Positions 9,670 through 19,655 of a DNA stretch of 26,987 bases are shown here, one piece after another (the first letter of the stretch is position 1; every line of letters starts with the position of its first letter). The stretch is from Cristatella mucedo (lineage: Eukaryota > Bryozoa > Phylactolaemata > Cristatellidae), in the NCBI GenBank assembly GCA_009760855.2, contig WPIO01000010.1:9275501-9302487 (forward strand), given 5' to 3'. The translations under genes and the position numbers were made by a program. Under the pieces are notes generated by a model. That model made no database searches, was not told the origin of the DNA, and worked only from the letters and a program-made list of their open reading frames with translations.

Positions 9670-10865
9670 TGATCGTCTCTAATGTGAGACGCAGTGTTGC
9701 TGTGAAGCCATTCACCAGTCAGTCAACCGTCAAGAAAAGTAGGGCGTTTAATAACGCAACCAACAAAACAGAACGCGGACCGTATCAAATACGAACAAAG
9801 AATAAACAACAAATGGGTCCAATATATAGTAGTCCTAAATGATCACTATTCGCTGAGCAAGCCGTCATGCATATTAATCTTAATCCTACTGGCTTCTCTT
9901 CATGATTACGCTCTGATCAGCCCTAATCATTCATAGCTGGCGTGGCCTTAGCAGAGGTATATTGGCCTAGGTGCAGCCAATCAGCAGTGGTCTGCAGCTC
10001 CGAAAATAGTCGGTGTCTTGAGTCAGTCAGTGCTGCACTGCAGGTCAAGGTGAAGCCGCCCTGCACAATGGTGTGAAGCTGATTCAGCCAACATCGAATT
10101 CATCCGAACAGAATTTGCATTGATAGGGCGATCTGGAATGCTTCGTTATCTGACATTCTGGTCTGCATTCCAATAGAAAGTTTGATATCTTTTAAGGATT
10201 TCTCGACGGTATACATTCGTATTTGAAGGGCCTTTTTATGGTTACATGTAAGCATTTGTGTCGCATAGTTAAGAAGCGTAAGCTGATGTTATGCAGGTGA
10301 CGTTGTGGTGGAGCCCTTAAAGTCAAAGCGGATTTCAGCCACTAGATTCCATCTCATGCCTCAGCGACGGAAGTGGGAAATTGACTTGGACCGAGTTGAC
10401 TCAAGGGGGATGTCGTTGAAGTAGTTTACTCGCAGAACGGTTGAAAAGAATGTTTCCGTGTAAGTAGCGAGAAGGAAGTTTCCATTTACTGAGTGTTGAT
10501 TTGCGTTCTACCGGTAAGTATCCCCAGAAAATATGATATGTACGGGTCTTGGACTGTGTGGCAGTAAAGCGTGAGAACCCCCTAGTAAAGCGTGAGAAAA
10601 TAGTGACGTGGGTTTTAGAGCAGCAGCAAGTAGTCCATTGTTACGCACTGCAAGCTAGAGTGATAGCACTAAAGGTTAACTTCAGCTACATACGTGGCTG
10701 TACCTACAGCAAACGTTTACTTTCGCTTTAATTGTTTACCCACGGTGGGGGTACCTACCTGCGTGGGTACATTCAGCACAGCTCATAAGAGCAGCCGCCC
10801 TTGAGTTAAATGGGCATCTTTCTGCATTTGAATAGCGACAGCAAAAAATATTGCTTCAATTGAAG
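9670..10865. other. Intron between the Fz3 exons, remainder
   Basis: No exon, repeat family or RNA gene was recognised between the decayed antisense frame and the fused Fz3/Fz4 exon. A near-duplicate AAAGCGTGAGAA occurs at about 10567 and 10587. Confidence 0.4.
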
Positions 10866-11297
10866 GAATGGTTCGAAGCTGCCCGGCAGTGTTTCGCGGC
10901 GACCCCGGATTGCACTCGTCTATCGGATATTGCATAGGGCTTCCGCATGCCAACTGGGACGCCGAAGCACCTTGCCTGTCTGCCTATGCGTGGCCCACGA
11001 ATAGCTCGGCCATTATGGAACCGCGGCACGGCGGCGACACAGCGGCGGGGCAGTGTCGCTTCGCTCAGTTCTACATGTGCCACCACCTTAGCAACGAAAA
11101 CAAGTTTTCTCTCCCGAATGCCTACAACCAGTCCAGCGCCCGAGCAGCTTACGCCTACGGCAAGCACCTTTTCGAGGCGCGGGCCGTCGATATCGACTGT
11201 CAATTGGATTTCTATCGCCTGCTCTGTCACTCCCTCTTTCCTATGTGCGGCAGCCAGATACTACCAAGAGAGCCACCCTGTCGGTCGATGTGTCGAG
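10866..11297 (+). CDS. Exon: Fz3 C-terminal part (C8-C10) fused to Fz4 first part (C1-C7)
   Basis: A 432 nt open exon from AATTGAAG|GA to G|GTGAGC, phase 1 at both ends. The first third reads MVRSCPAVFRGD, then GYCIGLPHANWDAEAPC, which has the C8-C9-C10 spacing of a CRD tail. After an S/T/H/G-rich linker comes GQCRFAQFYMCHHL, FSLPNAYNQSS, DIDCQLDFYRLLCHSLFPMC and PPCRSMCRG, the seven N-terminal cysteines of Fz4. Elsewhere in the gene these two parts are separate exons, so an intron was lost here or never present. The acceptor pyrimidine tract is weak; AGs at 10835 and 10841 are alternatives in the same phase. Confidence 0.75.
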
Positions 11298-11405
11298 GTG
11301 AGCCCAGCAGCAGCAGCGAATCAAACGTCAGCAGCCACAGTCGGAGCAGCAAGCTTCCGGCTTGCTTACGTGCGAACGAATGACGCGGCTTCGTGCGTTT
11401 TGTAG

Positions 11406-11543
11406 GCTTCCAAGACAACTGCCTGGTCTTGCTCGGCCTGCACAGTTTTCAGCTCCCCTATGATTGCGACTCTCTGCCGGAAACTGAGTGCGTCGGCTCT
11501 AACAGAAAGAGCGGACAGCCACCGGCCCAGCCGCCGCTCGTAG
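11406..11543 (+). CDS. Exon: Fz4, C-terminal part (C8-C10)
   Basis: It starts after TTTTGTAG and ends G|GTCGGT (a weaker donor), 138 nt, phase 1 on both sides. It reads GFQDNCLVLLGLHSF, LPYDCDSLPETEC, followed by a Pro/Gln-rich linker to the LDLa block. LPYDC..LP...C is closely matched by LPFDC..LP..RC in Fz6. The intron before it is only 108 bases. Confidence 0.75.
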   Translation, partial: ASKTTAWSCSACTVFSSPMIATLCRKLSASALTERADSHRPSRRS

Positions 11544-11975
11544 GTCGGTGACAGCAGCGTTCAGGCTCACGCTCTGCTGGCGGATGCTGCGACTGTCGGC
11601 TAATCGCTGTCATCTGCTGCAGCGAAAGCCGCGGCAGACGACAGCCTCGGTGGCTTATTTTGGTTTCTTAGACGGCTGCTGTTTTTAACGCTCGACTGGC
11701 ACCAGCCGCTTACGCAAAGTCAGACTTTATGCCGCTCTTCATGCAAGGCGCATGCATTGAAAGCGGCCATCAAGCCTCTTCGTGCTTCAGCCTATTGCTT
11801 TTCAATCCAAACGCCTTGTTAAATGTGTTCGCTGAGCTGCCGTTTCCGTCTTCGCCCCGATGCAACTCGCGAAGCACACGCACGTGTTCGCCTGTCGGTG
11901 GTAAACACTGAGAGTCGCACAGCTTCGCGCTTCGTAAGCTTTGCTCGAAAGTCACCTCTTTGCTAGACCAGCGTG

Positions 11976-12056
11976 GCCGCTCCTAGCTGTAGCAGCATGG
12001 CTGCTCATGGCTGTAGAAGCATAGCCGCTCCTAGGTGGACGAGCGAGGCCGCTCAG
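11976..12056 (+). repeat. 24-bp tandem repeat, about 3.4 units
   Basis: The units start at 11976, 12000, 12024 and 12048 (partial), each beginning GCCGCTC or GCTGCTC. They differ by several substitutions per unit. Confidence 0.75.
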
Positions 12057-12301
12057 AAACTCGATCGGCGACTGCCCTAGCGAAAGAGCTGAGAGGCACT
12101 GTGGCGGCACTCGGAGGCTTGCACTGTGCGGCAGGTAATAGAGCTCAGTGTGAAATGGTGAACTACTAGATACCCTGGTTAGCAGGGCATACTCGCGAGG
12201 CCGGAGAAGGGCCTGGCAGAAGTGCGAGGGAAGAGAAGTTCGAGAGAAGTGCGTTAGCCAGGAAAGTGGATGTGAAAGTGGTCGCAGGCATTTGCCAAAG
12301 G

Positions 12302-12329
12302 CTGTCCACACTACCAACAGTGTGGACAG
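12302..12329. repeat. 11-bp inverted repeat with 6-nt loop
   Basis: CTGTCCACACT at 12302-12312 pairs perfectly with AGTGTGGACAG at 12319-12329 around the loop ACCAAC. The word CAGTGTGG is repeated once more at about 12336. Confidence 0.8.
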
Positions 12330-12894
12330 TGTTTGACAGTGTGGTACTGCCTAGTCATAGCTATACTACACTAATACTTTTTTCGTCCCTAGCAAAACCC
12401 GATATTCCACTCGGGCTCTGTGCAGAGCGCTGCAAGGGAAGTGATTGAGTGCAGTTGATAACAAGCTGGGCGTCATGTTGCATCAGCGCCTGCTTGCAAA
12501 AGTTCGAAACTTGTGCCCGTGTGAATGCTGTGCATCGATTTGCCTTCTTAGCTGAGCTTCGCGCTCAAATACTGCTGCTTTGCCTCAGCGCCAGTCTTCG
12601 TAAACGGTCGTACAGGTTTCTTTTGTTTTACCGCACACTGTGCATGCTATTTGGTCGGCAGAATGCTGATTGGACCTTTAATCGATGGGGGGGCCTCGAA
12701 GTCCGGCAGCCAGTCGTCGTCCCTAGCTGTCGCTTTATATTCTTCTAACTAAAGTAAGCTAGCCACCCCTCTCAGAGTCGGCAGCAGCAGCACCCTCGAC
12801 GGCCGGTGTGCCATTCATTCACGGCACATTCACATGAAGGTTCCGTGTGCCATGAGTGTGCCGTGTGCCGTGCGGGTCATCGACCGTTCGCTGT

Positions 12895-13260
<366 letters not shown>

Positions 13261-13297
13261 TCTACATCAGCTCCCTAACCTCTGTTGTCCAACGCAG

Positions 13298-13540
13298 TGT
13301 GCAGCGAGCCCGAAGAACAGATGCCGTGTTGGAGCGGAGTGTGCATTCCTCGCGACAACTGGTGTGACTCAACCGCCAGCTGCCACGATGCGAGTGACGA
13401 GGCCGACTGCAAGTGGTGGACCTGCACGAAGAAGCAGTTCCGCTGTCATGACAGTGGCCGCTGCGTGCATCTGTCGCAGCGCTGCGACACTCATCGTGAC
13501 TGCGACGACGGGTCGGACGAGGCCAACTGTACCAGCCTCG
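13298..13540 (+). CDS. Exon: LDLa1 and LDLa2
   Basis: One 243 nt phase 1/1 exon carries two LDLa modules. LDLa1 reads CSEPEEQMPCWSGVC, then NWCD...SCHDASDEADC; LDLa2 reads WTCTKKQFRCHD...GRC, then QRCDTHRDCDDGSDEANC. Both have six cysteines and the acidic calcium-binding end. The acceptor is TCCAACGCAG. The donor G|GTTTGT is not ideal but keeps the phase, and the open frame ends in a stop 20 bases later. The exon is preceded by the longest microsatellite of the window (12897-13260). Confidence 0.85.
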
Positions 13541-13777
13541 GTTTGTGCAGCAGCTTGTTGTAGAAAGTTGGCGATCGGGCTTAGGCGGCCACTCTGAGCT
13601 GCTGCTGCTGATGCCAGCGTGCCTCCGGAACTCCTCTGCATTCGAGCTAAAACCGAACCATTGTGCTCGCTCGCTTGGTCACCACCATCATCTCTTACCC
13701 CTCCCCCCGTCGGTTTTCCCGCCCGAGCTGTGGCTGCCGAGCAGCGCTCTACGAGCTCTCTGGCCATTCGATCGTAG
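13541..13777. other. Short intron between LDLa2 and LDLa3
   Basis: 237 bases, GC-rich and without a recognised element. It is included because reading frames run through it on both strands; none has LDLa-like spacing. Confidence 0.5.
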
Positions 13778-13882
13778 GCTGCAGTTTCCAATGCACGAGC
13801 GGGCAGTGCATCAACATGCAGACGATGTGCGACGGCATGTACGACTGCTACGACGGCTCAGATGAGGAACGGGAGAATTGCG
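13778..13882 (+). CDS. Exon: LDLa3
   Basis: A 105 nt phase 1/1 exon between ATTCGATCGTAG and G|GTACGT. It reads CSFQCTSGQCINMQ, MCDGMYDCYDGSDE, then NC, a complete six-cysteine LDLa with a full D-x-x-x-D-G-S-D-E calcium motif and one extra residue before the last cysteine. A long CT tract starts about 10 bases after the donor. Confidence 0.85.
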
Positions 13883-13891
13883 GTACGTCTG

Positions 13892-13961
<70 letters not shown>

Positions 13962-14031
13962 ATCTCTCTCTTTCTCTATTTCTCTCTCTCTCTCTATCAC
14001 TCGCTAGATCTCTCTCTCAGTCTCTCTCTCA

Positions 14032-14130
<99 letters not shown>

Positions 14131-14305
14131 TGTGTGTCGCAGTGGTTCATAAGTTTTACGGGGAAGAGAGACAGAGAGAGTGAGAGAGACAGAGAGAGTG
14201 AGGGAGACAGAGAGAGTGAGAGAGCCAGAGAGTGTGACAGACAGAGAGAGTGAAAGAGAAAAATAGAGACAGAGAGAGAGTTAGAGAGACAGAGCGACAC
14301 AGAGG
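13892..14305 (+). repeat. Composite microsatellite (CT)n-(GT)n-GA-rich
   Basis: (CT)n from 13892 with interruptions to about 14048, (GT) of roughly 39 units at 14049-14127, then a GA-rich tract of GAGAGAGACAGAGAGAGT-type units at 14160-14305. The GA part is approximately complementary to the CT part, so the intron RNA could fold back with the GU tract as the loop. Confidence 0.95.
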
Positions 14306-14449
14306 GAGAGTTACGCAGAGCTGCACTCGTTCTCCCCCTTCCCTCTGAGACACCTGCTTTCCAGCTCCCGAGCTGCTGGCCTGCTTGCCTCTCGAAATTT
14401 GGCTGCAGTGGTGGCAGCAGCTGACTCTTTGCGTCCATTCGCACTGGGT

Positions 14450-14645
14450 CCGTGATGGCACACTAGGTAAGGCAGTTGCTTTCACGACGTCGGTCCCGAG
14501 GTCGTGGGTTTGATTCCTACGGTGGGCGATCCTTTATCGCCAGTGCAAGCGGTGGTGATAGCCGTAAAGGCTCTTTTGTCGCAACACAAAAATAAGCTGT
14601 TTAATCAGCTAGGATTTATTTATAATTTATTATTTATTATTCGCA
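14450..14645 (+). mobile_element. tRNA-derived SINE, copy 2, abutting the LDLa4 acceptor
   Basis: A box TGGCACACTAGG at 14456-14467 and B box GGTTTGATTCC at 14507-14517 (two changes from the consensus). The same body follows as in copy 1 (GGGCGATCCTTTAT, GATAGCCGTAAAGGCTC, TTAATCAGCTAG) and then a T/A-rich tail of TTTATTTATAATTTATT type. The tail runs into the TTATTATTCGCAG acceptor of the LDLa4 exon. Confidence 0.75.
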
Positions 14646-14646
14646 G

Positions 14647-14769
14647 GCTCGGTTTGCCCTAGTGGACTATTCGAGTGCAGGAGAGACTTCATCTGCTTGC
14701 CTATGGCATCCGTGTGCGACGGCGTGGCTGACTGCCGAGACTCGTCGGACGAAGAGGATTGTCACAATC
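14647..14769 (+). CDS. Exon: LDLa4
   Basis: The acceptor is TTATTATTCGCAG and the donor C|GTAAGT; 123 nt, phase 1/1. It reads VCPSGLFECRRDFIC, ASVCDGVADCRDSSDEEDC. All six cysteines are present, and DSSDEE replaces DGSDEE in the calcium loop. The acceptor pyrimidine tract lies in the T-rich tail of SINE 2, which ends immediately upstream. Confidence 0.85.
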
Positions 14770-15534
14770 GTAAGTAGCTTACAAGACCAACCCCATACTT
14801 AGTCTCAATTCAGGTACTTCTCAATTGCAACTGGGCTTAAGTTCAAGACCTCTGTCATTAAATACATTCACCTTGACATTGGCACGTGAAAAGCACCTTA
14901 GCAACTAGACCAAACTAGGTAATGCAGCAAAGAGAGCATTTTCAGAAAATTTACAAGCAAGTTTATTTAGCAGAGCTGGCCTTTCCCTTTCAATACTTCC
15001 GTTCAGCACGCATGCATCGACGATCGCCGACTGAGAAGGAAATTCGTCGTGCATTTGCCCACAGCCATGCAGTTTACGAGGGGGCTCTATCCTACCCGAA
15101 CAGAGCAACCCCTCTAGTTTTTGACAAAGCTGCAGGCTCATATTTTTTGCCAAGCTCTCTTCGAAGTTGCATGCCATTATTCCAGCTGAAGGCCTTCGGC
15201 TGACTTGCCAATAGTCATTCCGTAGTGCTTGTTGTCTCTGGTCGATGGGCCATCAGTGTTGGTGCTTCGGTCCCAGCTAACTATTCCTGAAAATAGACGC
15301 AAATTCGTCGGTTGGTGATCCCATGCTAGTGGAAGCATCCTGCGTCAAGGTGCTTCCATCCACGGCTGGACAACAACCCCAGCAAATCAACCACAACTCC
15401 AGTCACAACCACAATCCCAGCCTTGCATTTCATTCAGCATGACCCACCGGCAGGAAGCCGGTTCGGTTATAGAGTTTGCGCCGAATCTGCCTGTGTATCG
15501 CTCATTGCAGCTGCTCTTGCTGTTTTCTATGCAG
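14770..15534. other. Intron between LDLa4 and LDLa5
   Basis: No exon or element was recognised. A short CAACCCCAGCAAATCAACC / CACAACTCCAGTCACAACC imperfect repeat lies at about 15370-15420. Confidence 0.4.
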
Positions 15535-15663
15535 GTGGCTGCAAGGTAGACGAGTTCATGTGCACACAGGAGACTGCAGGTAGCAGCCAGTGCCTGCCGC
15601 TGAGCTTCCGATGCGACGGCAGTACCGACTGCTCCGACATGTCAGACGAGTTGGGGTGTCAGG
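15535..15663 (+). CDS. Exon: LDLa5
   Basis: The acceptor is TTGCTGTTTTCTATGCAG and the donor G|GTGAGC; 129 nt, phase 1/1. It reads [38 protein letters not shown]. It has six cysteines with four extra residues between C2 and C3. It closes the first LDLa block before Fz5. Confidence 0.85.
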
Positions 15664-15843
15664 GTGAGCCGAGCTCTGCTAGCTGCCAGCCACACAGCGT
15701 CCCACCCATGATCAGTTATTTTTGCTCCCTCATCCCACGGGCCTGCACCTGCTGCTGCCGCGATGATCTGTAGGGGATTTAAACTTTGAGCCCATAGGTG
15801 GCCGAAGCAAGCCTCGACGGCAGCTAATCTAAACGGGGCCTCT

Positions 15844-15848
<5 letters not shown>

Positions 15849-15932
<84 letters not shown>

Positions 15933-16090
15933 TCACTCTCTCACTCTTTTTTTTCTCGATCATCTCTACCATCCAATATCTCTTACCTCTATGTCACCCT
16001 CCCTCTCTCTCTCTCTCTCTCTCTCCATTCTCATTTCTCACCATCCCACACTTTCTCTTTCTCTATTTCTTTCTCTCTCCATCCATCTCT
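15849..16090 (+). repeat. CT-rich microsatellite
   Basis: (CT)n at 15849-15925, then CTCA-type and TC-rich sequence to about 16090, in the intron upstream of Fz5. Like the other long CT tracts of the window, the pyrimidines are on the sense strand. Confidence 0.9.
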
Positions 16091-16249
16091 AAGAAGCTCG
16101 GAGAGCCAACCTAGATGCATGCACGTTGGTTTTAAGTGCTCGCACTAGGCCGAGTCACCCAACCGCCGGATCTAAGCGTCCACTGCTGCCCCTGCCAGAA
16201 GTGCCCATCCTCAGAGCATTTCCGGTAGCTGCCCGGCTTGCCGTTGCAG

Positions 16250-16495
16250 AGCGGACGATGACGCCATGCCACCATCCGATCACCATTCGAGAGTGCCAGT
16301 CGGTGCTGCCGTACAACTGGACTTCGGTGCCACCGAACGAGCAGGCCCGGATCAGCAACGACCCGGCGATGCATGGCGCCTTAAGCCAGGCAGGCTGCAG
16401 CAGCATGAACGCTTTGCTCTTCTTCTGTGCTGCCCTACTGCCGAGCTGCCGCGGGGACGGCTTTCCGATGCTGCCGTGCCGGCACCTGTGCGACG
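16250..16495 (+). CDS. Exon: Fz5, first part (C1-C7)
   Basis: The acceptor is CTTGCCGTTGCAG and the donor G|GTAAGT; 246 nt, phase 1/1. It reads TPCHHPITIRECQSVLPY, NWTSVPPNEQ, GCSSMNALLFFCAALLPSC, LPCRHLCDG. All seven N-terminal CRD cysteines are present, with an N-W-T sequon. The TSVPP.EQ signature and spacing match Fz3 rather than its neighbour Fz6. Confidence 0.85.
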
Positions 16496-16778
16496 GTAAG
16501 TACGGACGAGCACGCAGGGAGCCTTTTTGGCTGGGAGCTCTGTGACGCCGCCAGCTTGCTAGCTAGCGAGCTCGTCAGACGGGCCGTCCAGTTGGCTGTC
16601 AGTCAGCTCTGTAAAGCTGCTCCAACAAGTGCTCGGCTGCGGGAGGGGGCTCGAGCAGATGGCAAACATCTGAGAGACGGCACTGCGAGGGGGAAGCTTG
16701 GCACTGCGAGCACATCCTGCTGTCTGCGGCTGCTTCAAGCTCAAAGGTGAAGCGCTCTGCTGCCTCTTTTTTCGGTAG

Positions 16779-16922
16779 AGGCCATGAACCTGTGCGCGAA
16801 AAACATCACCCGTTTGCTGAAGCAGCAATTCAAGCACTACCTCAACTGTGAAAGATACCATGCGTACAGCTCCGAGTCCGAGAATCTGTGCACTTACGAC
16901 ACAACAAAAAGGCCTCTTAAGG
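16779..16922 (+). CDS. Exon: Fz5, C-terminal part (C8-C10)
   Basis: The acceptor is CTCTTTTTTCGGTAG and the donor G|GTAAGC; 144 nt, phase 1/1. It reads AMNLCAKNITRLL, HYLNCERYHAYSS, ENLCTYD. C8-x17-C9 is the second longest C8-C9 spacing among the six Fz tails, after Fz1. A K-N-I-T sequon is present. The chain ends with a short basic linker (TTKRPLKG). Confidence 0.8.
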
Positions 16923-19134
16923 GTAAGCAGCCTGGGCTGGGGCTCGAATGACGACTACCGGAGAACTTAAAATTGGTCTTCGTGTAAATAATCTTTTCGC
17001 TCACTGAAACTTGCCTCGCCTTGGGCTGATGGCAATTGTTGTCAAATATGTACCGCGAAATGCCAGGTGACTCTTTTCCGAGCTATTGCTTTTCGATGGT
17101 GTGCACTTTCGGCTTATATACGCTGCACTTTTGTCATTCAGAGTGAGAGAATTGGTCTCAACACGTGATGTCAAAGCTCCTAGGTTCAAATCCTCTGCCA
17201 GGCAGTACGACGTATCATTCGTAGTTTTTTTCTCCCAATTGTGACTGACCTTTCCTTTGAGCATCATTTACTCACACTCAAATATGGCTGGCAGCTACAC
17301 TATTTTAATATGGCCACTACAGCGACCAATGCTTATAGTGTTTCACTTTGCTCACTACTCTTTTACTTTCTTGAATTAGAAAAAGGTCTATCTCCAGACT
17401 TTTAAAAGACTTCCAAGGTAGCCAAATTTTGTTCAGGCAGTATGCTGTTCCATGATAAGAAATACACCACTTCCAGATTCCACAGCTCATTTACCGATGT
17501 AATTGCTCTAAGTAATTGCAGCTTTGCCCTCATCCACGTTTTCCTTCCCAGCTAAGGACGTAGGCAACCGTATGCTTATGGGCATGTTTAAAAAACCAAC
17601 ACGTGATCTGGTGATATTATTGGTGTCACTAATAGCCACTTAGTACCAGAGGCCTTGCATTAGCCCCAAAGTAGTTGTCCAATACCATGCAAGGACCGTC
17701 CGGGTGCTAACCACACAAGTTACTTCATGGTGATTGTGAAGGACACTCGACGTGCTCTTATCGTGCGAATCTTGTACGAAGCGTAATGGAAATGCCAACT
17801 TCGGCACCAACGCGTTAGGCCAGTCGCCATTGCATTAGGCGACTTGCCACAGCAGTCAGTCATCAAAAGCCGTAATTGGCTTTTTTTACCAGCCATTGTT
17901 TTAAGTAGGAATATATTATCCAGTAGGATGTTTTTTCAGTGTTCATACATGCATAGAAAACTAATCTGCTAGTTATATTTTAGTACGACTACCCCACTGG
18001 CTCGGAGCATATGTGTTGACTTTCACAGGGTAACGTTTTGTCAGTATTCCCTTATTCTGATTGGTCATCTTTTTTCTAATTGTCTGCCTTTAAAGAAGGA
18101 ACAGGCTAAGCTTACCACTGAATACGATCGATCAATGTCTCATTATTTGGCAATGGCGACGGATAGCGTTCTCGAATTATACAGGTATCTGGAAGGGTTG
18201 GGGCCATTTTCGGCTTGTGAACACTGTTCCTTCAAAGGCTGTTGACGACTGAGTGAATCTCTGCTCAGTGATTGCTTTTAAATACGAACTATGCTGGTCT
18301 ATATGCAAGGCTTCATAATTTTCTTCAAAACCTATTTTTGCCAATGTGACGAGATTGACTTTCGCACTAGTAATAGTACATTTGCAGATTAAAATCGTGT
18401 GTCGCTGAAAAATTATGCGAATAGCTTTAGCCTCAAGGAGAAAAAGGTGTCTAAAAAGTTTCTTGTAAGAAAATATTCCCTGATTGTAAGTTATCATCCA
18501 GAACGGTACATTTTTGTTTTTAAAGTCACTTACTTGTAAATGTGGCCTGTTGGAAGTATAAGTCAAATGAGAATGACTGGGGCATGTCGCACTCTTAGAA
18601 AAGTGGGAAATCTTTGTTAACGGATACATGCTGCATACACGTTACATGTAAACGGATACATATTAATTATAATAATAATAGATTTTTATATAGGCCTCAG
18701 AGAAGTTAATATGTTTCTAATTACTTTACAAATGCTGCAAGGGAAGGTTATGCAGGATACGGAGTAGCCGTATATGAAGGAACATTTATTTCGACTTGCT
18801 GTGCATTTTTCCCGCAGGCAAATCACGAGCACCGAAAGATGCTTAGGCTTTGATTTTGTGAGTAGATAACTGCGGCACAGCCAGCACAAATTTGTTCTGT
18901 GTGACCTCGCGAACTTACAGCCATAGCTAAATTTGATTTGACTTGCTTGAGAAAGTTTCGTAACGACCAAGGCGTCTCAACTGAGGAGCTTCGATGCATC
19001 GAGTTCTAACTCACAGTCATACCTGCCGTCGGAGATGTTTCAGCGAGACAGTGCTCAACTCTTTTTATTTGTCACGATTTTTTCGCTATCCGAGCTACTT
19101 TTTACGCGGCTCTGGTCTACTGGACTATGCAGGA
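16923..19134. other. Intron between Fz5 and Fz6
   Basis: No exon was recognised. GGTTCAAATCC at 17183-17193 looks like a lone pol III B box, with a poor A-box-like stretch at 17142-17160. A 150-codon minus-strand open frame at 18177-18629 has no recognised motif and is most likely chance. Confidence 0.4.
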
Positions 19135-19170
19135 GCTACTGCTGCTGCTGCTGCCGCAGCCGCCGCGGCC

Positions 19171-19171
<1 letters not shown>

Positions 19172-19246
<75 letters not shown>
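19172..19246 (+). repeat. (CTG)25 trinucleotide repeat, uninterrupted
   Basis: 75 bases of pure CTG on the sense strand, preceded by interrupted GCT/GCC units from about 19137. It lies about 85 bases upstream of the Fz6 acceptor and can be read as poly-Leu, poly-Ala or poly-Cys. I place it in the intron because no start or acceptor connects it in phase to the Fz6 exon. Confidence 0.95.
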
Positions 19247-19247
<1 letters not shown>

Positions 19248-19330
19248 GCATTGCCACCAAAGTCACTGCCAATGCCACACCCATGGGTTTCCATATTCGG
19301 CATGCTGTTGAGCCTCAGCACGCGCTGCAG

Positions 19331-19655
19331 GTAGGACCGCCTACTTGCGTCCTCAGTGTGCAGATCATTGGAATGACCACTGGGACATCCCAGAGAACCG
19401 GCCGGCGAGCAGGTTCTGCTTCCAGAATATATACGAATACGACGACCAGCTTACGTCATTACCCAACCGCTTGGGACACACTACATCAGCACAAGTTGAC
19501 GATTATATAGAAACGATCTTTTGCAACACTGGCCGGGCGGGTTTGCAACACGGCGTTCGATAGCTACGTCTGTGCTCTGGCAGCACCGCCTTGCACCGCC
19601 GAGGAGGGCGAAGACCGTTACGATGAGCTGCGTCCGTGTCAAGACCTGTGCCGCG
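19331..19655 (+). CDS. Exon: Fz6, first part (C1-C7), broken by a one-base frameshift
   Basis: It reads QCADHW, SRFCFQNIYEYDDQLTSLPN, RLGHTTSAQVDDYIETI in one frame, then ATLAGRVCNTAFDSYVCALA, APPC, RPCQDLCRG in another. The switch falls at the run TTTT at 19519-19522. With one T fewer the domain would run through without a stop; as given, the first frame meets TAG at about 19561. The exon is 325 nt, one over a multiple of three, while the other internal module exons divide evenly. The acceptor CGCGCTGCAG at 19330 keeps phase 1 but has a weak pyrimidine tract; CTCAG at 19356 is an alternative. The donor G|GTAGGT is good. Confidence 0.75.

Larger units (their letters stand above)
11544..12896. 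other. Intron between Fz4 and LDLa1, unique part
   Basis: It carries a 24-bp tandem repeat (11976-12056) and an 11-bp hairpin (12302-12329). No exon was recognised, and no cysteine pattern of the LDLa or Fz type was found in any plus frame. Confidence 0.45.

Noticed and set aside
13862-14485. Open frames of poly Ser-Leu, Val-Cys and His-Thr on both strands
   Set aside because: Products of the CT, GT and GA tracts, not genes.
17142-17193. Possible tRNA gene (GGTTCAAATCC B box)
   Set aside because: There is no paired acceptor stem or anticodon arm and the A box is poor; at most a decayed pol III relic.
18177-18629. 150-codon minus-strand open frame
   Set aside because: No motif, no protein-like composition that I can name, and no splice or promoter context. 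Length alone is not enough.
19127-19321. Poly-Leu stretch that could imitate a signal anchor, and poly-Gln on the minus strand
   Set aside because: It is (CTG)25 read in frame. No start context is convincing, and the frame does not join the Fz6 exon in phase; a donor-like CAG|GTAGGA at 19330 would leave an intron too short to splice.
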